Shown here: positions 53,601 through 62,200 of the stretch, piece by piece
How the letters are laid out: every line of letters begins with the position of its first letter
How positions within the stretch are numbered: position 1 is the stretch's first letter
Source of the DNA: Parazoarcus communis
GTDB taxonomy: Bacteria > Pseudomonadota > Gammaproteobacteria > Burkholderiales > Rhodocyclaceae
Assembly (NCBI RefSeq): GCF_003111665.1
Contig: NZ_CP022188.1
Coordinates: 496,001-560,000, forward strand
DNA length: 64,000 bases
Direction of reading: 5' to 3'
Notes under the pieces: generated by a model
Database searches by the model: none
Told to the model about the DNA's origin: nothing
What the model saw: the letters and a program-made list of their open reading frames with translations, nothing else
Translations under genes and position numbers: made by a program

Positions 53601-53790
53601 CTGATCAGGGCCTCAACCCGGCACATGAACAGAGACGCCGCCCCTGTTCGGCGCCGTCCGGCAGATCGCCCGGAACCAATTGGTCAGCAAGCGACGAGAG
53701 CCTGGAGATCCGGGTGGCTGCCTGTACGCACCTCACCGAGTCCACCAACAGCGTTCTGCGCCCCCTTTGATTCCCAGGCAGCGACGGGCG

Positions 53791-54783
53791 CTAGAACCAT
53801 TTCAGGCGGCGCATCACCAGGACCTGCAGGAACACCAGCACCAGCAGGAAGGCGCTGAGCGCGGCAAACGCCCAGGGCGCGTCATGGGCGCCAGGCAGTC
53901 CATCCACGTTGACGCCGAGCAAGCCGGTGATGAAACCCAGCGGCAGCATGATGGTGGCGACGATGGCAAGCATGTACATGTTCTTGTTCATCGACTCGGC
54001 CACACGGTTGGCCACCTCATCCTGGATCACCGCGGCCCGCTCGCGGATGGCGTCGAGGTCTTCGACGTAGCGCATGGTGCGGTCCGAAATTTCGCGCAAC
54101 TGCGCCTTGTGCCGCTCGTGCAACCAGTCGACGGGTTCACCCAGGATACGCGACAGGGCCTCGCGCTGCGGCGCCAGGTAGCGCCGCAGGCTGATGGCCT
54201 GGCGCCGCAGCGAAGCGAGCCGGGTCCGCACATCCTCGCGCTCCCCCGTAACCACCTGCTCCTCCAGATCGTCGGCTGCCTCGTCGAGTTGCTCGATGAC
54301 GGGCGACATGCGATTGACCAGCAGGCCCGCAACCTCCACCAGAAAATCCCCGGTATCGCGCGGCCCTTTGCCCCGGGTGATGTGTTCGCGGATGTCGTCG
54401 ATGGCCATCAACCGGCGTCGGCGGGAAGTCACGATGCGCCCGGGTTCGAGCCAGATGCGCAGCGACACCATGTCGTCGGGATCCGCACCGGGATTGAGGT
54501 TGACACCCCGCAGGTTCACCAGCAGATTGCCGTCCATGGCCAGCGCACGCGGCCGGGTTTCCTCGGCCAGCAGGTTGTCGGCCACCAGCGCATCCAGCCC
54601 GCTGCCCTCATGCAGCCAGGACCGGGTCGCTTCGGCCGAGCGGTTGAAGTGCATCCACAGCAGACCGTCACCAGGCCGCCAGGCGCGCACACCGTCCCAG
54701 TCGACGGCCTGCCAGCGGCCGTCTGGCCATTGCAGGTAGGCGCACACCAGTCCGTCTTCGTCGTTGCTCTCGTTGATTCCCAC
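53791..54783 (-). CDS. zntB: ZntB/CorA-family zinc or divalent-cation transporter
   Basis: Inner-membrane channel-like transporter. 330 residues from a GTG with AGGA upstream, close to E. coli ZntB (327). An ATG at 54819 is the alternative but has no ribosome site. The large cytoplasmic N-terminal domain has LLWMHFNRSAEATRSWL and LRIWLEPGRIVTSRRRRLMAID. A long helix (~175-260, with RRYLAPQREALSRIL) and two C-terminal membrane helices separated by the pore signature GVNVDG follow. The order matches ZntB rather than CorA. Convergent with the PEP-CTERM gene. Function as zinc exporter or importer is unsettled for the family. Confidence 0.88.
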   Translation of the reverse strand: MGINESNDEDGLVCAYLQWPDGRWQAVDWDGVRAWRPGDGLLWMHFNRSAEATRSWLHEGSGLDALVADNLLAEETRPRALAMDGNLLVNLRGVNLNPGADPDDMVSLRIWLEPGRIVTSRRRRLMAIDDIREHITRGKGPRDTGDFLVEVAGLLVNRMSPVIEQLDEAADDLEEQVVTGEREDVRTRLASLRRQAISLRRYLAPQREALSRILGEPVDWLHERHKAQLREISDRTMRYVEDLDAIRERAAVIQDEVANRVAESMNKNMYMLAIVATIMLPLGFITGLLGVNVDGLPGAHDAPWAFAALSAFLLVLVFLQVLVMRRLKWF

Positions 54784-55193
54784 GGCATTTTCCTGATCAT
54801 TGCCCCGAACGGGCACCATACATTGACCACAGCATAGGGGCCAGGTCCGACCTCGCGCTACGTCCCCGTCCGGATCGCTGCAGTTGATGCCGCATGGCAT
54901 TCGGATCAAAGGACGCAGGGATCAAAGGGGGTCAGAGTCGTTTGATTTCTGAACAGTCCGGCAACCTCGGCTTTTTGATCGAAACCGGTGGCCTGATCCT
55001 GTTCAGCACCACCTGCACCCGGTATGCAGGCGTGCGCCGGAGAGGGAAGCGCCATTAAACGTGCTCCGACGCGGCCTGATGGTGGCACGCGCAGCAAACT
55101 TCAGCTTGAGCCATGCCAGCCCCTGGGCCAGAATGGGCTCACCCAATCCTTTGTCCGGCATCAACTTGGCATTTCTATTGAGAGTCATCCACG
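54784..55193. other. Gap between zntB and the 55.2-kb operon
   Basis: No gene is supported. The divergent promoters for zntB and the operon at 55194 must lie here. No clear operator or terminator is seen. Confidence 0.5.
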
Positions 55194-55622
55194 ATGGACA
55201 GGACTCAGCGGAATCAGGCAGGCCCTACCGGCGTGGCAGCGCGGGAGGATCCACCGGAGGTGCCCGGGTTTCGGGCTATCTCTTCGGGGCCTCGCCCATG
55301 CCGCCTGGCGGGGGCGGTGCTGGTGGTGGCGCCGTTCGAGGTCAGCCGCTTCGGCCTGAGCTACCGCTCGGCAAGCGAGATCCGGATTGATCTGAGCACT
55401 GTCGCGCCCGGTGCCTACCGGGTGCTGGCGGTACATAATTTTCATACGGAAGACTGCAATCCCTGCCTCACAGAGTGTGTGGCCGGTGTGTTTCTGGCGG
55501 CCCGCCGCAGTGACGGCAGCTGGGAGGCGCCCGAGCGATTCCCCATCGAATGCCGGGCGGTCGGGGTGCTGGGCACGCTGCAGGTGCCGGACGATGCCGG
55601 CCTGGCGGAGCTTTTGCCGTGA
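55194..55622 (+). CDS. Unknown protein with Cys cluster, first gene of a three-gene operon
   Basis: 142 residues from ATG 55194. The first ~40 residues are Arg/Pro-rich and may be untranslated, with GTG starts near 55316 as an alternative. The conserved-looking part runs from AVLVVAPFEVSRFGLSYRSA to the end, mixed beta/alpha, with Cys88, Cys91, Cys95 and Cys120 (EDCNPCLTEC) that could bind metal or form disulfides. No signal peptide. I do not recognise the family. The stop overlaps the glycosyltransferase start as GTGA. Confidence 0.6.
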   Translation: MDRTQRNQAGPTGVAAREDPPEVPGFRAISSGPRPCRLAGAVLVVAPFEVSRFGLSYRSASEIRIDLSTVAPGAYRVLAVHNFHTEDCNPCLTECVAGVFLAARRSDGSWEAPERFPIECRAVGVLGTLQVPDDAGLAELLP

Positions 55623-56725
55623 TCACCAACACCACCGAGCGCAACTTCGACGTCATCGAGATCACCAACGAGATGCCGCACAACCGCATGGGCGGCGTCG
55701 GCAGCGTGATCGAGTCGCTGGCCAGCGGCTTTGCGGCGATTGGCGTGCGCGCACTGTGGTACGTCACCGATCACGAGTACCAGCCTTACGAGGTGGAGGC
55801 GATCCTCGGCAGCCATCCATGCGTGGCCGTGGGCAGCGAAGCGGAGCTCGCCCACTTTCATGCGCCGGTGGTGCACATCCACTCCTACAACCATCGGCCG
55901 GGGCTGCTCGACGCCACTGGGGGCGCCCGGTCCGTGTTCACCATCCATTCCCTGCTGGCCTACGAGGAGATCTCGAATGCGGTGAATCTCCACGGCGCGG
56001 TGATGGATCAGGAGCGCCTCATCGCTGCCTGCGACGAAGTCGTGCTGGTCTCCGAGGCCGAGCGACGCTACTACCACACGCTGGGATACCAGCGCCTCAA
56101 TCCGCGCGTCAGCGTCGTTGCCAACGGCATCGTGCCGCCGGCTCCCGTGCTCGCACGACCGCGCCGCAATGTGCTGGGCTATTGCGGTCGGCTGGTGCCG
56201 CGCAAGCATCCGGAATATGTCCAGATGCTCCTGACCGAACCGGCATTCGACGGCTTCGAGGCCATGATCGCCGGCAAGGCCTTCAGCGCCTACGCGCGCG
56301 ATCTGGTGCATGACCTGGGGATCGAGGCGCGGGTGCGCTACCTGGGCTGGTGCGGCGGCGCCCGTCTGGAAGCCTTCTTCAATGCGATCGACGTCCTGGT
56401 ACAGCCGTCCACCTACGAACCCTTCGGCCTTGCCGCGCTGGAGGGCGCGGCCCGTGGCATCCCGGTGGTCTGTACGCCGGTCGACGGGCTGGTGGAAGTG
56501 CTGGGCGAGCACGCCATCTACTGCGACGACACCAGCTATGGCGCCTTTTGCCTGGCCATGGAACGCTGGCGCAAGATGGATGCCGACGCCCTGCAGGCCA
56601 TGGGTTCGGCTGCGCGCGCCCGGGCCCTTCAACAGTTCACCGACGTGGCCATGGCACGCCGCTATCTGGAACGCTTCAGGGCCTTGTCCGGCCTGAGCCT
56701 TGAGACCAAGGAGCACACCCCGTGA
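55619..56725 (+). CDS. GT4-family glycosyltransferase
   Basis: 368 residues from the overlapping GTG. GT-B fold: an N-terminal acceptor domain with MPHNRMGGVGSVIESLASGF (the glycine-rich donor-phosphate loop), a middle VVLVSEAERRYYHTLGY, and a C-terminal donor domain with YCGRLVPRKHPEY. The EX7E-type motif is STYEPFGLAALEGAARGIPVV near residue 265. The family transfers sugar from nucleotide-sugars. It resembles starch/glycogen-synthase-like and capsular GT4 enzymes, without a defined acceptor. The stop overlaps the next start as GTGA. Confidence 0.88.
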   Translation: MITNTTERNFDVIEITNEMPHNRMGGVGSVIESLASGFAAIGVRALWYVTDHEYQPYEVEAILGSHPCVAVGSEAELAHFHAPVVHIHSYNHRPGLLDATGGARSVFTIHSLLAYEEISNAVNLHGAVMDQERLIAACDEVVLVSEAERRYYHTLGYQRLNPRVSVVANGIVPPAPVLARPRRNVLGYCGRLVPRKHPEYVQMLLTEPAFDGFEAMIAGKAFSAYARDLVHDLGIEARVRYLGWCGGARLEAFFNAIDVLVQPSTYEPFGLAALEGAARGIPVVCTPVDGLVEVLGEHAIYCDDTSYGAFCLAMERWRKMDADALQAMGSAARARALQQFTDVAMARRYLERFRALSGLSLETKEHTP

Positions 56726-57522
56726 CCGACGACTTCCACCTGCCACCCGGCTATGCGCACCTGAAACCCGATTGCGAGCGCTTCTTCCAGGATCACCCGG
56801 ATTACAGCCGCAACGTGTTCATCATGACCCGCTTCGACTCGGGCAACCGCCTGCTTGCACAACTGGACGAGGAATTGCGTCGGGCGCTGTGCCGTCAGGG
56901 CCTCAAGGGCTTGCGCGCCGACGACCGGATGTATCCGCGCGACCGCCAGGTGTGGACCAATGTGTGCGTGTACATGCTGTGCTGCAAGTACGGTCTGGCG
57001 GTGCTGGAAGACCGGGTCAAGGACGAATTCAATCCCAACGTGGCGCTGGAGTATGGCTTCATGCGGGCGCTGGACAAGCCGACCCTGCTGCTGGCGGACG
57101 TCGGATTTCGCAACCTGCGGGCCGACATCGTGGGCACCTTGCGCGAACCCTTCGACATCGTCGACATGGCCACCAGCCTGCCAACCGCGATTGGCAACTG
57201 GAGCCGCGATCTCGGGGTGCAGGTGCGCGCCCTGCCCGGCGAGCTGCCGGCACAGGCCCTGAAGATCCACCGCCGCCTGCTGAACATCCGCTGCGCCCAG
57301 CTGCTGCGCGACGAGGACAAGAAGCGCAAGGAAACCAACGACGAGTTCTGGTACCTGGGCGAAGAGATCGCAGCCTATCGTGTGCTGCTCGAGCACCGGC
57401 CAAACACCGAGCACGCCGCGGCAGTGGAACGAGCCCAGCAGCGACTGGTGGATGCTCACGATTTTTCCGTGCTGGCAGAGATGATCCAGCGCTTCGCCGA
57501 CCTGGCTCAGACACCCGCATAG
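56722..57522 (+). CDS. TIR / nucleoside 2-deoxyribosyltransferase-like protein
   Basis: 266 residues from a GTG overlapping the previous stop. The N-terminal two thirds have a flavodoxin-like pattern: NVFIMTRFDSGNRLLAQLD (strand 1 and helix), RADDRM (66-70) and NPNVALEYGFMRALDKPTLLL (104-124). The last block, NPNV followed by Glu110 and a second-strand hydrophobic run, is the active-site pattern of TIR-like and nucleoside 2-deoxyribosyltransferase folds, in which the Glu is catalytic. FDIVDM near 144-149 recalls the edge strand of these domains. The remaining helical ~90 residues lack a recognisable domain. NAD+ or nucleotide hydrolysis is possible but unproven. Confidence 0.6.
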   Translation: MTDDFHLPPGYAHLKPDCERFFQDHPDYSRNVFIMTRFDSGNRLLAQLDEELRRALCRQGLKGLRADDRMYPRDRQVWTNVCVYMLCCKYGLAVLEDRVKDEFNPNVALEYGFMRALDKPTLLLADVGFRNLRADIVGTLREPFDIVDMATSLPTAIGNWSRDLGVQVRALPGELPAQALKIHRRLLNIRCAQLLRDEDKKRKETNDEFWYLGEEIAAYRVLLEHRPNTEHAAAVERAQQRLVDAHDFSVLAEMIQRFADLAQTPA

Positions 57523-57869
57523 GGACGGCGTGCATCGGCTGGAAGCCAGAGCCTGCGAGTGTTACGCAGTGGTGAAGAAAGAGTTCGACCGCCTGCTGCC
57601 CTATTCGATCGACACGTGAGTCGTTTCGTGAGCAACCTGGCTTCGAACCTGCAGCAGCAATACAGAGGGCACGTCATTCAGGATTGTGCCAGTCATGCTC
57701 CGGCTTGCCGGCCAGTCTTTGGCCCGCGCCCGACCAGCCCGCAGGACATGTTGCCCACCGCACAGACGACCACCGCTCACCGCGTAGCATTAATCGTATT
57801 GGCTTGGCCATGCGCCCCGACTTCCTGCGGCGATCTGCGGCCATCACGGACCACACTGGAGATCCTGTC
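57523..57869. other. Gap with a possible 29-codon open frame
   Basis: From GTG 57530 to TGA 57617-57619 a 29-codon frame with a protein-like end (VVKKEFDRLLPYSIDT) begins 8 bases after the previous stop, behind AGGGA. It may be a tiny gene or the remnant of a deleted one. The rest of the gap holds the promoter of the DUF1840 gene. No other gene is supported. Confidence 0.3.
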
Positions 57870-58187
57870 ATGCTGATTATATTCAAGTCCGCCGCCAGCG
57901 GTAACGTGATTACCCTTGAGCAAAATGGCAAGGAAATGCTGGAGGTGCTGGGCAGGGACCAGGATGCACAGCAAGGGATCATCACCGTGGAGCAACTTCC
58001 CGACGCGATTTCACGCGTCAGGCAGGCCATCGACGCCGACGTCGCCGCGCATGCCGGCCAGCCCCCCGTTGACGACACCGAACACACCCCGGACGGCGAC
58101 ATCTCCTTCCATCAACGGGGTCTGCCTTTGCTCGAACTGCTGGAGCACTCACTCGCCGAAAAAGCCCCCGTCACCTGGGGCGTATAG
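57870..58187 (+). CDS. DUF1840 family protein
   Basis: 105 residues from ATG 57870 (GGAG 8 bases upstream). The family pattern is MLIIFKSAASGNVITLEQNGKEMLEVLGRD, QGIITVEQLPDAISRVRQAID and a C-terminal FHQRGLPLLELLEHSLAEKAPVTWGV. Small soluble protein widespread in betaproteobacteria, function unknown. It stands alone here. Confidence 0.92.
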   Translation: MLIIFKSAASGNVITLEQNGKEMLEVLGRDQDAQQGIITVEQLPDAISRVRQAIDADVAAHAGQPPVDDTEHTPDGDISFHQRGLPLLELLEHSLAEKAPVTWGV

Positions 58188-58670
58188 ACCTGCGACGACG
58201 GCCACTCGGCGGTATTTCAGGTCACACGGACGGATGCCACGCAGGCACAACCGAAGCGGCGTGATTGCGGGCACCCAGGCCCCTCGAACACCGGCGCCGA
58301 TACATCACGACACTTGACCGCCGGGGGCTTGAAACCGGCGCTGGCGGGTGCCGTGCAGCCACCAAAAACATCATGCCAAAACCATGATTGAAGCATGCTT
58401 GCATATGCTCGCATTATCTGCGGTCGCGCCGGCTGCGGCCCTGAAGTCGCACCCGGTCAAGCTCAGCAACAAGTTCACCATCGTGTAACCGTAATTGCCA
58501 CCGCAAGATCAGTTCGTGCGCCAGCAGACAGACGGACACGCGCCAGTGGCTCATATTCAGTCTATCCAAACCAGCAGACCTGACTGAACTCCGGCCGTGG
58601 CAAGGAACAGTGCATGTCCGGCAAGGGTGGCCGACACGTCGCTCACAAGCCAGCCCATCAAGGAAGCACC
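58188..58670. other. Gap between the DUF1840 and CsbD genes
   Basis: No coding region is supported. All short frames lack ribosome sites. The promoter of the CsbD-DUF3309 stress pair is presumably in the last 200 bases, but I see no distinctive element. Confidence 0.5.
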
Positions 58671-58856
58671 ATGAACAAGGATCAAGTCGCCGGACGTATC
58701 GAGGAAGCCAAAGGCAAGGCCGTTGAAATCGCCGGAAGGATCGTCGGCAAGGAGGAACTGCAGCAGCAAGGCAAGGTTGAGCAGCTCGGCGGCAAGCTTC
58801 GAGCCGGCTATGGCGACCTGAAGCAGGAAGTCGCCAAAGCCATCAGCAAGGCATAG
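58671..58856 (+). CDS. CsbD-family stress protein
   Basis: 61 residues, almost all helical and charged (KDQVAGRIEEAKGKAVEIAG, GKVEQLGGKLRAGYGDLK). CsbD-like proteins accumulate in general-stress and osmotic-stress states. The molecular role is unclear. AAGGA precedes the ATG, and the DUF3309 gene follows 91 bases later. Confidence 0.92.
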   Translation: MNKDQVAGRIEEAKGKAVEIAGRIVGKEELQQQGKVEQLGGKLRAGYGDLKQEVAKAISKA

Positions 58857-58947
58857 GCCCTTATCGAGCCCGGCTCCGAGGCGTTCGACGGGAGCCGAAC
58901 GCGCATCTGCAAGGCGTTGATGCCGTCGCATTGAAGAGGAGGTTGAA

Positions 58948-59106
58948 ATGTCATTGGGAACGATTCTGCTGATCGTGCTGATCTTGATGCTGATTGGCGT
59001 ACTTCCGAGTTGGCCGCACAGCCGCAGCTGGGGTTACGGCCCAACTGGCGGGCTGGGACTGGTGGTCGTTGTCCTGCTCATCCTGGTGCTCCTAGGCAAG
59101 ATCTAG
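58948..59106 (+). CDS. DUF3309 small membrane protein
   Basis: 52 residues encoded by a short gene with a perfect AGGAGG 7 bases upstream. Two hydrophobic helices (LGTILLIVLILMLIGVL and GLGLVVVVLLILVLLGKI) flank PSWPHSRSWGYGPTGG. This is the DUF3309 pattern, common next to CsbD genes and probably a stress-linked membrane peptide. Confidence 0.9.
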   Translation: MSLGTILLIVLILMLIGVLPSWPHSRSWGYGPTGGLGLVVVVLLILVLLGKI

Positions 59107-59228
59107 GCCCAGCGCAGACCAATCCGCTGCCTGTTTCCGAACGGCGCCGCGGATGTGGTCTGTCGAACGTTATCGGGGATCGAATCAAATTGAGTACTGA
59201 ATCCCGCATTGCCAGATATCTGCAGTAC

Positions 59229-62200
59229 ATGAAGACACGCTTTGGCAGCGGGCGCAGCCAGAGTCAGGCACGTGACGATGAACTCCCGCTGCGATCGGAG
59301 CTGTTCAGTGCCGATCAGTTGGCGTTGTACGGCAAGGCCCTGGCCAGTGGGCATGTGCTGACGCCGGGCCGCCCATCGGACCAGTTGCTGAGCCGCCTGG
59401 CCGACAACGAACGCACGCTGGTCGAGGTCTGCACTCAGCTCACGGCTGCAGTGGCCGAGGGCAACCGCGTTACGCCCGGCGCGGAATGGCTGCTCGACAA
59501 CTTCTATCTCATCGAAGAGCAGATCGGCACGGCCAAGCGTCTCTTGCCGAAGGACTACAGCCTCGAGCTCCCCCGACTCGGCAAGGGACCATCGACAGGA
59601 CGGCCGCGGGTCTACGATATCGCACTGAAAACCATTGCTCATGGCGATGGCCGTGTCGATGCCGAAGGTCTCAGCCGCTTCGTGGCGTCCTACCAGACGA
59701 TCACTGTCCTCAAGCTCGGTGAGTTGTGGGCCATTCCGATCATGCTGCGCCTCGCCGTCATCGAAAACCTGCGCCGTGTCGGCGTCCAGATCGCCGCCGC
59801 CTGCGCGGAACGGAAGCAGGCAGATGTCTGGGCAGACAAGCTGACGCAGACAGTCGAATCCGACCCCAACAGCCTCATCCTCGCCATCGCCGACATGGTG
59901 CGCTCCGAGCCTCCCATGGTCAGCGCCTTTGTGGCGGAATTCGTGCGTCGGCTTCAGGGACACGGCCAGGCGCTGGCGCTCCCCCTGACCTGGATCGAGC
60001 AGCGACTCGCCCAATCGGGCCTGACCATCGCCCAGCTCGTGCAGGCGGAGAACCAGCGACAGGCCGCAGACCAGGTCTCGATCAGCAACAGCATCGGCAG
60101 TCTGCGGGTACTTGGCGCCATGGACTGGCGCGACTTCGTAGAGAGCATGAGTCTGGTCGAACAAACACTGCTCGGCGATCCGGGTGGCGCATACGAACAG
60201 ATGGATTTCGCCACCCGCGATCGCTATCGGCATGCCACAGAGGAAATTGCCAGAACGAGCGACATGACCGAGGTAGAGGTCGCTCGTAAAGCGGTCGGGC
60301 TGGCACGCGCCGGCGCGAGCGACGATGCAGGCACCGAATTCGCGAGTCGCAGCGCCCATGTGGGCTACTACCTCGTCGGCAGAGGCCGTCCGGCGCTGGA
60401 GCGGGCAACAGGCGTTCACCTTCGCGGAACCGCGGCAATACGCAGGTACGCCAGCGCAAAACCGCTGTTGCTGTATCTGGGCGCGGCGGGACTGCTCACC
60501 GTGCTCATCAGCGCCATCCTGCTTGCTCAGCTTGTCCCTGCGCTGGCGGTCTGGGCCCAACTGCCCGCTGCCGTCATCGCACTGCTGGCAGCAAGCCAGG
60601 TTGCGATTGCCCTGGTCAACTGGCTGACAACCCTGCTGGTCACACCACGCCCACTACCCCGCCTGGACTATAGCCTTGGCATTCCAGCCACTTCACGCAC
60701 GCTCGTGGTGGTGCCGACGCTGCTGACCAGCGCGGCCAATGTTGATGCCCTGCTGGAGGCACTTGAAGTACGTTTTCTCGCCAATCCGGATGACAGCCTG
60801 CACTTCGCCCTGCTGACGGACTTTCTCGATGCGGATCAGGAGTCACTGTCCGGGGATGCGGGCCTGGTGGCATTGGCCCGGGAAGGTATCGACACACTGA
60901 ACCAGAAATACCCAAGGGAAGGAAGCGGCATCTTTCTTCTGCTTCACCGCCCGAGGCGGTGGAATCCCCAGGAAAGAATCTGGATGGGGTGGGAGCGCAA
61001 GCGCGGCAAGCTGGCGGACCTGAACGCCCTGCTGCGGGGACGGAGCGAAGCGCGCTTCTCCGAGATCGTCGGCGACGTTCCGGTGCTCTCCCGGATCAAG
61101 TACGTCATCACACTGGACACGGACACCCAGCTCCCGCGGGATGCTGCGCAACTGCTCGTGGCCGCCATGGATCACCCCCTCAACCGCCCCCGCTACGATA
61201 TCGAGACGCGCCGGGTCGTCGAAGGCTACGGCATTCTTCAGCCTGGCCTGGGTATCAGCCTGCCGGGCGCAAGCCGCTCGCGCTATGCGCACCTGTATGC
61301 CGGCGAGCCGGGAATCGACCCGTACACTCGGGCGATCTCGGACGTTTACCAGGACGTGTTCGGAGAGGGCTCGTTCAACGGCAAGGGAATCTATGACGTA
61401 GATGCCTTTGAGCGGGCAATGGACGGGCTCCTCCCGGAGAACCGCATTCTCAGCCACGACCTTCTGGAAGGCTGCCATGCGCGCTCGGGCCTGATCAGCG
61501 ACGTGCTCTTGTACGAAGACTTCCCGGCACGCTACAGCGTGGATGTAAGTCGCCGCCATCGCTGGATTCGTGGCGACTGGCAGCTGGCTGCGTGGCTGAA
61601 GAGCTCGGTGCCCTGTGCATGCCCGTCAGGGACAGGCGGAAACCTTACCCACAGACGGCGAAATCCGCTGTCATTGCTGTCTCAGTGGAAGCTGACCGAC
61701 AACCTGCGCCGCAGCCTCGTCCCCACCGCCGTATTGCTGCTCTTCGTGACCGGCTGTGCAGTCCTGCCTGCCATCGGCCTGTGGACGCTTTCAATCATTG
61801 CCATCCTGCTTCTTCCTGGCATGGTCACGGCCTTGCATGGCCTGCTTCGCAAGCCCGAGGGCTCGAGGCTGGTTCAGCACCTTGTCACCGTTGGCCAGAA
61901 TACGGCGCGCCACCTCAAGCAGGTGAGCTTCGAACTGACCTGCCTCCCTTACGAGGCCTGGTTCAGCCTCGATGCGATCCTGCGTACCCTCTGGCGGATG
62001 AGCGTCAGCCATCGCCGACTGCTGCAGTGGCAGCCCTCCAGCGAAGTCGACCGCGAAGCCTCCACGCACCAGCGCAGCGGCCTTGGCGCTGCATTCCGGA
62101 GCATGGCCGCCGGCCCTGTGATCGCGGGCACGATCGCAATCTGGCTGGCCATCGACAAACCGGATTCCCTGCTGTTCGTCGCCCCCCTGTTGCTGCTCTG

